This document shows positions 1 through 7,989 of a DNA stretch of 64,000 bases, piece after piece; position 1 is the first letter of the stretch; each line of letters begins with the position of its first letter. The DNA is taken from assembly GCF_003944765.1 (NCBI RefSeq), contig NZ_RWIU01000001.1, forward strand, positions 1,383,782 to 1,447,781, given 5' to 3'. Below the pieces are notes generated by a model that was given only the letters and a program-made list of their open reading frames with translations, made no database searches and was not told the origin of the DNA. The DNA is from Hymenobacter perfusus (GTDB lineage: Bacteria > Bacteroidota > Bacteroidia > Cytophagales > Hymenobacteraceae). Made by a program: the position numbers and the translations under genes.

Positions 1-197
1 TGTCCTGCGTAACCCAACCATAACCTTCCTTTTTTACCTCGGAATAGTTATTCCGTGCTATATTCCGTATCATCTTTCCGAGGCCCGATTTCGGCCTGGA
101 TTATCTTACCCCGGGAAACCTCGTAGCAGTACTAGTTTCCCACTTACTCAACCCCGCCGCCTGCGAAAACGACAACCACTGGCGGCCCCTTTTCTAC
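1..197. other. Upstream region of rnr, no gene seen
   Basis: No convincing coding frame. It holds a small palindrome, GGAATA-GT-TATTCC (41-54), a direct repeat of TATTCCGT at 49-56 and 61-68, and a short hairpin AGGCC/GGCCT at about 80-96. These may belong to the rnr promoter or to the tail of the preceding gene, which lies outside the window. Confidence 0.4.
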
Positions 198-2747
198 ATG
201 AAAGAAAAAGACGAACCCGCCGCCCCCCGCGCCTCCCGCGCGAAGGCAGCCCGTGGCGAGAAAGCCACCACCACGCCCACCGAAATCAGCCAGGATCTGG
301 TGTTTCGCATCTTCCGCGACAATCCCGGCAAAGTGCTGGCCTATCGGCAGCTCTCCCGCCGCTTGGGCGTGACCACTAAAGAGCAGCGCGACGAGATTTT
401 CGCGCACCTCAAGAACCTCAAGAAAAGCGGTCTGCTCACGCTCATGCAGAACGATGAGTACCGCCTCACCGACGACGAAGCCCTGCTGGCGGCGCCCGCC
501 CCGGCCGCCAAAGGCCGCAAGCGCCCGGCAGCCACCCAGGCTTCTGCGGCCCCTGCCGGGGCCCAACCCGCCGACGTGGAGTTTGGCCAGGACCCGCTGG
601 TCCACCGTCGCCGCGAAGCCGGCTTCGACTTCCCCGGCGACAACCGCCGCTCGGGCCGCCGCAGCGGCAAGCCCGACTTTACTGATACCGTAGTAGGCAC
701 CGTGGACCTGGCCTCGCAGAAGTTTGCCTTCGTGGTGAGCGAGGAAAGCGAGCAGGACATCCGGGTGTTTACCGACCGCCTCATGTTTGCCATGGAAGGC
801 GACACGGTGCGGGTGCGCCTGCGCGGCTCCCGCGACGGCAAGCCTGTGGGCGACGTGGTGGAAGTCATCAAGCGGGAGCGGGCCGAGATGGTAGGCCGTC
901 TGCAGATGCAGGGTGCCATTGGCTTCGTGAAACCCGATAACCGCAAGCTGTACTTCGATGCGCTGGTAAGCCCAGAGCACCTCGCTGGGGCCCGCCACGG
1001 CGACAAGGTGCTGGTGCGCATTACGGAGTTTCCGGAGGGCGATTCGGGCAGCCTGCCGTCGGGCGAGGTCATCCGCAACTTCGGGCCGGCTGGCCAGAAC
1101 GAGGCGGAGATTAACGCCATCATGGCCGAGTTCGGTTTGCCGTTTGAATTCCCAGCCGAGGTGGAGGAGGAGTCGGAAGCCATTCCGCTGGAAATTCCCC
1201 AGGCCGAAATTGCGCGCCGCCGCGACTTCCGCCACATCACCACCTTCACCATCGACCCCGCCGACGCCAAGGACTTCGACGACGCCCTCAGCATTCAGCA
1301 GCTCGAAAATGGGCACTGGGAAATAGGCGTCCACATTGCCGACGTGACGCACTACGTGCGCCCCGATATGGCCCTGGAGAAGGAAGCCCGCCACCGCGCC
1401 ACCTCCGTGTACCTCGTGGACCGTGTGATTCCCATGCTGCCCGAGCGCCTCAGCAACGGCCTCTGTTCCCTGCGCCCCAACGAGGACAAGCTCACCTTCT
1501 CGGCCGTGTTTGAGCTGGACGAGAACGGCAAGCTGTACAGCTCCTGGTTCGGCAAAACCGTCATTCACTCCGACCGCCGCTTCGCCTACGAGGATGCCCA
1601 GGAGCGCATTGAAGGGTTGGAGTCAGACTACACGGCGGAGGTGCAGCTGATGAATAGCATCGCCAAGAAGCTCTGCGCCGCCCGCTTCCGGCAGGGGGCC
1701 ATCAGCTTCGAAACCCAGGAGGTGAAGTTCAAGCTGGATGAAAACGGCAAGCCGCTGGGCGTGTACGTGAAGGAGCGCAAGGACGCCCACAAGATGATTG
1801 AGGAGTTCATGCTGCTGGCCAACCGCAAAGTGGCCGAGTTTGTGTTCAAGCTCCGCAACCGCAAGCCGCGCTTCACCATGGTGTACCGTGTACACGATGC
1901 CCCCGACCCCGAGCGGCTGCAGACCTTCGCGCTATTCGCCAAGAAATTCGGCCATCAGCTCGACCTCACCAACCCCCGCACCATCAGCACCGAGCTCAAC
2001 GATTTGAGCACTGATGTGGTGGGCCGGCCCGAGCAGAACGTGATTCAGGGCCTGGCCATCCGCACGATGGCGAAGGCTACTTACACCACTGACCCCCGTG
2101 GCCACTTCGGTCTGGCTTTCGAGCACTACTCGCACTTCACCTCGCCCATCCGTCGCTACCCCGATATGATGGCGCACCGCCTGCTGGAACACTACCTGGA
2201 AGGCGGCGGCAACGTGGAGGTGGAGCCCATTGAGGAGGAGTGCAAGCACTCCTCCACCCGCGAGAAACTGGCCGCCAGCGCTGAGCGGGCCAGCATCAAA
2301 TTCAAGCAGGTGGAGTTCCTGCAGGACCACATCGGGGAGGAGTTTACGGGCGTTATCTCGGGGCTTACCGAGTGGGGCGTGTACGTGGAAATCCAGGAGA
2401 ACAAGTGCGAAGGCATGGTGCGCGTGAGCGACATCCCCGGCGACTTCTATGAGCTGGACAAGGACAACTACCGCCTGGTAGGTCAGCGCACCAAGCGCAT
2501 CATTCAGTTCGGCGACGAAATGCAGGTCATCGTGAAAGCCGCCAACCTGCTCGACCGGACCATCGACTTCGAGCTGGTGGACAACCGCCCCGACTCGGCA
2601 AAGAGCCAGGACCGCGACGACCGGAGCGGCCGCCGCGGCTACCGCCCCGAGCGGAGCAGCGGCAGCAACGGTAAGTCCGGCGGCAGTGGCAAGCCTGGCT
2701 CAAGCGGCGGCAGCAAGCCCGCCGGTGGTGGCAAGCGCCGCCGCTAA
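198..2747 (+). CDS. rnr: Ribonuclease R (RNB-family 3'-5' exoribonuclease)
   Basis: Cytoplasmic processive exoribonuclease that degrades structured RNA. The 849-residue protein has a basic N-terminus, a winged-helix-like segment (about 28-90), cold-shock domains (about 150-290), the RNB catalytic domain with the acidic motif DPADAKDFDD at 353-362, and an S1 domain (about 713-795). The last ~50 residues are a Ser/Gly/Arg/Lys-rich, probably disordered RNA-binding tail. The length fits RNase R rather than the shorter RNase II. A strong terminator follows, so it is probably transcribed alone. Confidence 0.95.
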   Translation: MKEKDEPAAPRASRAKAARGEKATTTPTEISQDLVFRIFRDNPGKVLAYRQLSRRLGVTTKEQRDEIFAHLKNLKKSGLLTLMQNDEYRLTDDEALLAAPAPAAKGRKRPAATQASAAPAGAQPADVEFGQDPLVHRRREAGFDFPGDNRRSGRRSGKPDFTDTVVGTVDLASQKFAFVVSEESEQDIRVFTDRLMFAMEGDTVRVRLRGSRDGKPVGDVVEVIKRERAEMVGRLQMQGAIGFVKPDNRKLYFDALVSPEHLAGARHGDKVLVRITEFPEGDSGSLPSGEVIRNFGPAGQNEAEINAIMAEFGLPFEFPAEVEEESEAIPLEIPQAEIARRRDFRHITTFTIDPADAKDFDDALSIQQLENGHWEIGVHIADVTHYVRPDMALEKEARHRATSVYLVDRVIPMLPERLSNGLCSLRPNEDKLTFSAVFELDENGKLYSSWFGKTVIHSDRRFAYEDAQERIEGLESDYTAEVQLMNSIAKKLCAARFRQGAISFETQEVKFKLDENGKPLGVYVKERKDAHKMIEEFMLLANRKVAEFVFKLRNRKPRFTMVYRVHDAPDPERLQTFALFAKKFGHQLDLTNPRTISTELNDLSTDVVGRPEQNVIQGLAIRTMAKATYTTDPRGHFGLAFEHYSHFTSPIRRYPDMMAHRLLEHYLEGGGNVEVEPIEEECKHSSTREKLAASAERASIKFKQVEFLQDHIGEEFTGVISGLTEWGVYVEIQENKCEGMVRVSDIPGDFYELDKDNYRLVGQRTKRIIQFGDEMQVIVKAANLLDRTIDFELVDNRPDSAKSQDRDDRSGRRGYRPERSSGSNGKSGGSGKPGSSGGSKPAGGGKRRR

Positions 2748-2818
2748 CCCGGCTGCATAAGGCAGAGGCAACACTCGCTGTTCAGCCCCGCAGCCCCTCA
2801 ATCCTGATGCATACAGAA

Positions 2819-2850
2819 GCCCCCGACGCACTTGGCGTCGGGGGCTTTTT
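2819..2850 (+). terminator. Intrinsic terminator of rnr
   Basis: An 11-bp perfect stem (GCCCCCGACGC / GCGTCGGGGGC) with a 5-base loop is followed by TTTTT. It sits 72 bases after the rnr stop and directly before the end of the convergent TonB-domain gene. Confidence 0.9.
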
Positions 2851-2867
2851 GCTGGCAGAAGGAAGGG

Positions 2868-3374
2868 CTATTGAAAGATGACCGGGAGCGTGAGGGACAT
2901 GGGCACGGCGCTGCCGTTGCGGCGGCCGGGCGTGAACTTCGGGAGCCGGCTAACGCAGGCCACAGCCGCCGCATCGTAGGCCGGCGACAGGCCGTGGCCC
3001 GGTGCTACCTGCACCTCAGTAACCTCACCTGTAGTAGACACTATCAGGTTCACTAGTATTCGCCCGTGCTGCCGCGGCCCGCGGGGGCGCTGCAGGTTTT
3101 TGCGGAGAAAGTTCAGCATGCTTTCCGTCCCACCTGGGAAGGCCGGCATCACCTCCACGTACGTGTACTTGCCCGTGGTAAATGGTAGCGAGTCGATGAC
3201 TACTACAATAGCGGAGGAAGGAGCAACGGGAGCCGGCTTGCGGGTGGGGCGTGGGGGCGGGGAAACCGGCGCGGGTGGGCGGGCATCCCACCAGTTGTAG
3301 GAGTTCTGGGCACGGGCGGTAGTGGCTGCCATCAGTAACAGCCCGAGGCCGAAGAAGCGGGTAGTGGTAACCAT
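2868..3374 (-). CDS. Secreted TonB C-terminal domain protein
   Basis: 168 residues counted from the ATG at 3374, chosen because it opens directly into a signal peptide (TTRFFGLGLLLMAATTARAQ). A proline-rich stretch follows (about 30-55), then a TonB-C-like domain with the recognisable parts EVMPAFPGG, GRILVNLIVSTTGEV and the end LPKFTPGRRNGSAVPM. Such proteins in Bacteroidota resemble the energy-transducing end of TonB but here the N-terminal membrane anchor is replaced by a cleavable signal, so a role in the periplasm or as an inactive homologue is possible. Substrate unknown. A frame open further upstream overlaps the divergent promoter region and is less likely. Confidence 0.8.
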   Translation of the reverse strand: MVTTTRFFGLGLLLMAATTARAQNSYNWWDARPPAPVSPPPRPTRKPAPVAPSSAIVVVIDSLPFTTGKYTYVEVMPAFPGGTESMLNFLRKNLQRPRGPRQHGRILVNLIVSTTGEVTEVQVAPGHGLSPAYDAAAVACVSRLPKFTPGRRNGSAVPMSLTLPVIFQ

Positions 3375-3511
3375 AGCGGGGTGGTAATTGTCTGGTTGCT
3401 GAACGCGGGACATCGGCCCGAAAGTACGCGGCCCGGTGGTAGCTCGTTCCGGCCTTCGCACCTTCCCCCAACCCGCCGTACCTTGCTCATCTCAATCTTG
3501 ACTACCTGTTA

Positions 3512-4483
3512 GTGGATCTGTCCTTCTTCTTCCAAAAACTCACTGCTGGCCTCGCCGATGTTTCCTACGGTGAGCAGCCTGCCAACCTCTACGAGCCCAT
3601 CCGCTACATCATGGGCCTGGGTGGAAAGCGCATTCGGCCGCTGCTCACTTTGCTCGGTGCTCACCTCTTCACCGATGATCTGGACGCCATCATCAAGCCG
3701 GCCCTGGCCACTGAGGTCTTCCACAACTTCACCCTGCTCCACGACGACCTGATGGACCAAGCCCCTTTGCGCCGGGGCCAGGCCACCGTGCACGAGAAGT
3801 GGAATGCCAACGTGGCCATCCTGAGCGGCGATGTGATGTTGGTGCGGGCCTATGAGCTGTTCCTCGATGTGCCCCCGCACCTGCTGGCCCACGTGCTGCG
3901 CCGTTTCTCGCAGACCGCTGCTGAAGTGTGCGAAGGCCAGCAGTGGGACATGGATTTCGAGACCGAAACCGAGGTCAGCATTGCGCAGTATTTGGACATG
4001 ATCCGGCTGAAGACGGCCGTACTATTGGGCTTCGCGCTGGAGCTGGGCGCGCTGCTGGCCGGAGCTTCCCGGGAGGATGCCGACCACCTGCGCCAGTTCG
4101 GGGTGGGTATTGGGCTGGCCTTCCAACTGCGCGACGATCTGCTGGACGTGTACGGCGACGCGGCCACCTTCGGCAAGCGGGTAGGGGGCGACATCGTGAG
4201 CGACAAGAAGACCTACCTGCTGCTTACGGCCCAGGCCCAGGCCAACGCCGCCCAGCGTGCCACGCTGGCCCGTCACATCGGCCAGCCCGTGCCCGATGCC
4301 GAGGCCAAGGTGCAGGCAGTGCGCGCCATCTACGATGAGCTCGAAATCCGCCCCCAGACGGAAGCGCTCATCAATGATTACTTCCTCGATGCCTTGCAGC
4401 ATCTGGAGCGCGTGGCGGCCCCCGAAACGCGCAAACAGCCCCTGCACCAACTGGCCCTTCAGTTGCTGGAACGCGAGCAGTAG
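3512..4483 (+). CDS. Polyprenyl synthetase (isoprenyl diphosphate synthase)
   Basis: Trans-prenyltransferase that condenses isopentenyl diphosphate with allylic diphosphates to make quinone side chains or lipid carriers. Both aspartate-rich metal-binding motifs are present: DDLMD at 78-82 and DDLLD at 208-212, with GGKRIRP near the N-terminus. The 323-residue length is normal. The start is GTG at 3512; an in-frame stop lies just upstream, and translation from here begins MDLSFFFQKL. A TACCTTGC element at 3479-3486 is a possible -7 box. Product chain length cannot be told from sequence alone. Confidence 0.92.
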   Translation: MDLSFFFQKLTAGLADVSYGEQPANLYEPIRYIMGLGGKRIRPLLTLLGAHLFTDDLDAIIKPALATEVFHNFTLLHDDLMDQAPLRRGQATVHEKWNANVAILSGDVMLVRAYELFLDVPPHLLAHVLRRFSQTAAEVCEGQQWDMDFETETEVSIAQYLDMIRLKTAVLLGFALELGALLAGASREDADHLRQFGVGIGLAFQLRDDLLDVYGDAATFGKRVGGDIVSDKKTYLLLTAQAQANAAQRATLARHIGQPVPDAEAKVQAVRAIYDELEIRPQTEALINDYFLDALQHLERVAAPETRKQPLHQLALQLLEREQ

Positions 4484-4575
4484 GCTCCCGTGTCCTGCGT
4501 CGGCAGGATAGATGAGGTATTCGTAAGGAGTAGCGGACTGCTCTTTCCTATTTCCTTTTCCCATTTTCTTCTCTC

Positions 4576-5214
4576 ATGGAATTAACCCCTACGCTGGTGC
4601 TGACGGTGCTTACTGCCGGCATCTCACTATACGCCTGGTCGAAACCCGAACTGCTGGACAGCTGGATTCTGGACCCCTACCGCGTGAAGCGCAGCAACGA
4701 CTGGTACCGCTTCCTCACCTCCGGGTTTTTGCACGCCGATTTCGGGCATCTGCTGTTCAATATGATTGCCTTCTTCTCCTTCGGGCAGACGGTGGAGTAC
4801 ATCTTCCTGCAGCTGTTCGGGCCCACCAACGGGGTGCTGTTTTTCCTACTGCTGTACCTGGGCGGCATCGTGGTATCGGACATTCCCACCTATCTGCGCC
4901 ACCGCGACGACCCCAACTACCGCAGCCTCGGAGCTTCGGGTGGCGTGGCGTCGGTTATCTTCTCGGCCATCCTGTTTAACCCGATGGGCGGCATCCGCAT
5001 CTTCCCCATTCCGGTTGATATTCCCAGCTTCATTTTCGGCTTCCTGTACTTGGCCTATTCCTACTACATGGGCCGCCGCCGGGGCGACAACATCAACCAC
5101 GATGCCCATTTCTATGGCGCGCTTTATGGTATCGTGTTGACTTTCATTTTGTTACCTCGGGTCGGCGGTTTCTTCTGGGACCAAATTCGCAATTCAGGAA
5201 TGTTAAATATCTGA
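4576..5214 (+). CDS. Rhomboid-family intramembrane serine protease
   Basis: 212-residue integral membrane protein with about six hydrophobic segments. The catalytic serine lies in GASGG (Ser121) and the partner histidine in DAHFYG (His178); the His/Asn-containing HADFGHLLFNM motif of the family is also present. Rhomboids cleave membrane proteins inside the bilayer; the substrate here is unknown. It follows the prenyl synthetase by 92 bases and may share its transcript. Confidence 0.9.
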   Translation: MELTPTLVLTVLTAGISLYAWSKPELLDSWILDPYRVKRSNDWYRFLTSGFLHADFGHLLFNMIAFFSFGQTVEYIFLQLFGPTNGVLFFLLLYLGGIVVSDIPTYLRHRDDPNYRSLGASGGVASVIFSAILFNPMGGIRIFPIPVDIPSFIFGFLYLAYSYYMGRRRGDNINHDAHFYGALYGIVLTFILLPRVGGFFWDQIRNSGMLNI

Positions 5215-5316
5215 TTTTCAGTTATTTGAAACCTGGATAGATTGAGCTATATATCCATTTCGCAGCAGGAGCGTAAACGCCCGCAGAATACTCTCCAACC
5301 CATCACCTCCCTGCAC

Positions 5317-5601
5317 ATGAATAAGCTCATCTCCCTCACCAGCCGCATTCCGTCTTTCGCGCTATTGCTTTCTTTAAGCTTAATACCGCTTATCTCTTCT
5401 TGTAGCCGCCCGAGCCTATACAAGAGTAATGGCGCTGTGAGCATCTTCGGGGTTATCTACTACATCCTCGCCGTCATCACCATTCTTGACATTTTCAAGC
5501 AAGATTGGAGCCTGCTGAAAAAAGTCATCTGGACTATAATAGTGCTCGTGCCCTTTGGTCTGATTCTCTACTATCTGGTATCGGGTAGAGTCAAGAAGTA
5601 A
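5317..5601 (+). CDS. Small lipoprotein with PLDc_N-like membrane segments
   Basis: 94 residues from the ATG at 5317. The N-terminus is a lipoprotein signal ending in the lipobox ISSC. Two hydrophobic helices follow, and the end (LVPFGLILYYLVSGRVKK) resembles the phospholipase D N-terminal membrane domain PLDc_N. The catalytic part of cardiolipin synthases is absent. An upstream TTG at 5242 would add 25 polar residues before the signal and is unlikely to be the start. Function unknown. Confidence 0.72.
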   Translation: MNKLISLTSRIPSFALLLSLSLIPLISSCSRPSLYKSNGAVSIFGVIYYILAVITILDIFKQDWSLLKKVIWTIIVLVPFGLILYYLVSGRVKK

Positions 5602-5623
5602 TAGTGTCATCTCAGTCTCAAGC

Positions 5624-5660
5624 AAAAAGCCCCGACACGTTGTGCGTGCCGGGGCTTTTT
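5624..5660. terminator. Bidirectional terminator between convergent genes
   Basis: The hairpin AAAAAGCCCCGACACG / CGTGCCGGGGCTTTTT has one mismatch. It has A- and T-tracts on both sides and lies between the lipoprotein gene and the convergent DUF2939 gene. Confidence 0.9.
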
Positions 5661-5680
5661 CGTGGCCGGTAGGGGAGATG

Positions 5681-6301
5681 CTATCGGACCAGTAGGCGCT
5701 GCTTTTCCAGGCGGGCAACCTGCCGGATAAGTGCGCCACTGTTGCTAATGGCTGTGGCCTGCCAGTAGTCGCCCTGATTACGCATGCTCACTTCCAGCAC
5801 CAGCGTTGTGTCGTAGAGGGGCTGCGTGAACTCCAGGCCTATGAAAGCCTGGTTACCCTCCTTACGGGTGTATTTGATGCCTTTGAACCTGCTGCCTTCG
5901 CCCACTACTTTCCCGGCCAGCCCCAGCACCGACACGTTCAATGGCCCTGCCGAGCCAGCCTCGGCCGCTGCCTGGGCCGAGCCCGTTTCCACGTAGCGTC
6001 TTACCTGCTCCCGCGCCGTGCGGGCCAGCTGCGGCTTGAATAGCTGCAGGGCTCCCGTCAGGGCCAGCCCTCCTGAATTCAGGCCGCTCAGGGCCGCACC
6101 CTGCTCCGCCACCTGATCCACTAGGTTGCTGGTGACGCTGCCAATATCCACGTACCGCTCGAAGGTGGCCACGTCGTGGTCGGTCACAGCTTTGTAGGCC
6201 TGCATCAGGGAGTATTCGGGGCCGGTCCGGAGCTGCCGGTAGTAGAGGTAGCCGCCTACGGCCAGTACTGCCAGTAGTATGAGCAGAATCGTCTTTTTCA
6301 T
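5681..6301 (-). CDS. DUF2939-like membrane-anchored protein
   Basis: 206 residues. An N-terminal hydrophobic helix (about 4-20, KTILLILLAVLAVGGYLYY) anchors a periplasmic domain. The run PEYSLMQAYKAVTDHDVATF followed by ERYVD resembles the DUF2939 family, in which a short helical repeat follows the anchor. No catalytic motif is visible. It is convergent with the preceding lipoprotein gene and divergent from the glycerophosphodiesterase gene. Function unknown. Confidence 0.75.
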   Translation of the reverse strand: MKKTILLILLAVLAVGGYLYYRQLRTGPEYSLMQAYKAVTDHDVATFERYVDIGSVTSNLVDQVAEQGAALSGLNSGGLALTGALQLFKPQLARTAREQVRRYVETGSAQAAAEAGSAGPLNVSVLGLAGKVVGEGSRFKGIKYTRKEGNQAFIGLEFTQPLYDTTLVLEVSMRNQGDYWQATAISNSGALIRQVARLEKQRLLVR

Positions 6302-6435
6302 TCGGGGCGAATAGAAAGGTGAGAGAGGGATAGTTACTAATCCTACCGATGCCAGCGAACTTCTTTGCGCCAGTACCGGGTAAACAGAATGCAGCGGGTG
6401 GTATCTGTACGAAGCCGAAGGCCGTAGGGCTTACC

Positions 6436-7281
6436 ATGCACACGAAACTCCCTTTCCCGCAGATCCACGGCCACCGGGGCTGCCGCGGACTCCTCCCAGA
6501 AAATACCCTGCCGGCTTTCCGCCGGGCCGTAGAAATAGGGGTGGAAGTGATAGAGCTCGACGTGGTGATTTCCGCCGATCAGCAGGTAGTGGTTTCGCAC
6601 GAACCTTGGATGTCGGCTACCATCTGCCGGCAACCCGACGGCCGTCCCATCCTGCCTGCTGAGCAGGGCCAGCACAACCTCTACTCCATGTCGTATGCCG
6701 ATATCCGCACGTATGATTGTGGTCTTACGCAACACCCCGGCTTCCCTCTGCAGCAGCCGCAGCCCGCGGTCAAACCCCTGCTCCGGGAGGTAGTGGCGGA
6801 GCTGGATAAACTAGCCTGGAGCCTGGGCCAACCGGCAGTGCGCTACAGTGTCGAAATTAAAAGCAGCCCCGCTTACGAGCCCGGCTTCCAGCCGTCGCCG
6901 GCCCGGTTTCTGGAGCTTGTGTTGGCCGAGCTCCAAGCCACCGGAATCCTGGCCCGAACCACGCTGCTTTGCTTCGATAAACGCGTGCTCCAACTGGCGC
7001 ATGTGCAGTGCCCAGAACTGCCTCTTTGCCTACTCGTGGAAGATGCCCAACCGTTGGAACTGCACCTCGCCGGACTGGGGTTTCGGCCCCATGTCTACGG
7101 CCCGGATTTCAGATTACTGACTCCCGATGTAGCCGCTTCACTACGCGGCCTGGGTATCGGGCTGGTGCCCTGGACGGTGAACGAGCCAGCCGATCTGCAG
7201 CGCGTTCTACGACTACATCCTACCGGTATCACCACTGACTACCCCGACCGTTTACTAGCCCTTCGGTCAGCGGTACAATAG
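6436..7281 (+). CDS. Glycerophosphodiester phosphodiesterase
   Basis: Hydrolyses glycerophosphodiesters to glycerol 3-phosphate and an alcohol. The GDPD signatures are clear: HGHRGCRGLLPENT near residue 10, then VEVIELDVV and VVVSHEP, which supply the catalytic histidines and metal-binding acidic residues. The protein has 281 residues from the ATG at 6436. A longer frame from 6349 would add 29 residues with no family counterpart. No signal peptide is evident, so it is probably cytoplasmic. The end (GIGLVPWTVNEPADLQRVL and GITTDYPDRL) is typical of the family. Confidence 0.92.
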   Translation: MHTKLPFPQIHGHRGCRGLLPENTLPAFRRAVEIGVEVIELDVVISADQQVVVSHEPWMSATICRQPDGRPILPAEQGQHNLYSMSYADIRTYDCGLTQHPGFPLQQPQPAVKPLLREVVAELDKLAWSLGQPAVRYSVEIKSSPAYEPGFQPSPARFLELVLAELQATGILARTTLLCFDKRVLQLAHVQCPELPLCLLVEDAQPLELHLAGLGFRPHVYGPDFRLLTPDVAASLRGLGIGLVPWTVNEPADLQRVLRLHPTGITTDYPDRLLALRSAVQ

Positions 7282-7568
7282 TGGTAAGGCCAGATTACAG
7301 GCAGTACAAAACGTGCCTCTCAAGATCTATGTGCATTTGAAGAGCTACCGCAAATGTTACGGATGTAATACCGAATTCGTAATAAATTCTTGTGTTACAT
7401 AGGTGTAATGCAAGCGTTGTATTACACCTATGTAAAAGCATTTGTAATGTTACACACTGATACACCGTTTGGTTGTGTAACACTATTGTCGATGTATCAT
7501 GTGTTCTTGCTTACATAAAACAGATTGTACATATTTACACTAAGTCAGATTATTACACCTCTCTTCAT
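7282..7568. promoter_or_regulatory. AT-rich TTACA/TGTAA array upstream of the HTH gene
   Basis: Sampled 60-base lines here are about 30-32% GC, against roughly 60% in the neighbours. TTACA or TGTAA occurs at 7295, 7364, 7395, 7404, 7422, 7431, 7443, 7450, 7476, 7511, 7535 and 7553. The words continue into the following gene. No coding frame is convincing. The regular recurrence and the perfect inverted repeat at 7395-7435 suggest a multi-site operator or a nucleoprotein assembly site. Confidence 0.6.
7395..7435. repeat. Perfect 15-bp inverted repeat
   Basis: TTACATAGGTGTAAT (7395-7409) and its exact reverse complement ATTACACCTATGTAA (7421-7435) are separated by 11 bases. Each arm itself holds one TTACA and one TGTAA, so the element presents four half-sites about 9 and 18 bases apart. 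It lies 134 bases before the HTH gene start. Confidence 0.9.
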
Positions 7569-7967
7569 ATGTCACATCAGGGCGAAATACTGCAGGAAGC
7601 CATTAAAAACAGTGGAATCTCCATTACACGTATTGTAGACGAATTAGGTATTACACGTCCTACCATATATCGTAAGTTCAAGGACGAGACACTTGATTAC
7701 AACTTTGTAAAGCGTATTGGTGAAATTATCGGACATGATTTTTCCCGGGAATTTACATCGTCACATCAATCTGCTTTGCCATTTGCTGTTACACCAGTGA
7801 TACACAGTGTATCTGTAACAGCTGATAAGCATGTGTCGCATAAATCATTTGTTACACCTTTGGCTGAGACAGATAGTCTAAAACAGCTGATGCAGCTCCA
7901 GCAGAAGTATATTGCCTTACTAGAAGCGTATAATGAACTCTTGTTAAGAGTGTATGGTCCTAAGTAA
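7569..7967 (+). CDS. Small helix-turn-helix protein with C-terminal coiled coil
   Basis: 132 residues from the ATG at 7569; frames open upstream only through the AT-rich array. Residues 1-60 form an HTH resembling the XRE/Cro fold (ISITRIVDELGITRPTIYR is the helix pair). Residues about 63-98 are Ser/Thr/His-rich and probably flexible, and 100-128 (LKQLMQLQQKYIALLEAYNE) is a likely dimerising coiled coil. The gene is about 37% GC in sampled lines and prefers ACA for threonine, unlike its neighbours. It carries eight further TTACA/TGTAA words and two palindromes. It may bind the array around it; this is inference. Specific function unknown. Confidence 0.8.
   Translation: MSHQGEILQEAIKNSGISITRIVDELGITRPTIYRKFKDETLDYNFVKRIGEIIGHDFSREFTSSHQSALPFAVTPVIHSVSVTADKHVSHKSFVTPLAETDSLKQLMQLQQKYIALLEAYNELLLRVYGPK
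7785..7822. repeat. Nested palindromes inside the HTH gene
   Basis: GCTGTTACA (7785-7793) and TGTAACAGC (7814-7822) are exact reverse complements. Between them lies a second palindrome, GATACAC-A-GTGTATC (7799-7813). Both sit in the low-constraint linker part of the coding sequence. Confidence 0.85.
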
Positions 7968-7973
7968 TAAGCT

Positions 7974-7989
7974 TGTTCCACGTGAAACA
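7974..7989. promoter_or_regulatory. Probable parS centromere site
   Basis: TGTTCCACGTGAAACA matches the 16-bp ParB-binding parS palindrome TGTTTCACGTGAAACA at 15 of 16 positions. The single difference is at position 5, which the published consensus TGTTNCACGTGAAACA leaves free. It lies 7 bases after the HTH stop codon. ParB loaded at such sites spreads and directs origin segregation. No parA or parB gene is in the window. Confidence 0.85.

Noticed and set aside
144..1568. Long minus-strand open frame opposite rnr (about 474 codons)
   Set aside because: It runs antisense to the RNase R catalytic region in GC-rich DNA, where long shadow frames are expected. Its translation (rich in His, Val, Ala and Gly) resembles no protein family.
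7395..7435. Inverted repeat as an intrinsic terminator
   Set aside because: The loop is large, no T-tract follows, and no gene ends just before it on either strand within a suitable distance.
7473..7568. N-terminal extension of the HTH protein starting at 7473
   Set aside because: The extra 32 codons run through the TTACA array and do not resemble a protein; the ATG at 7569 begins at the expected N-terminus of the HTH domain.
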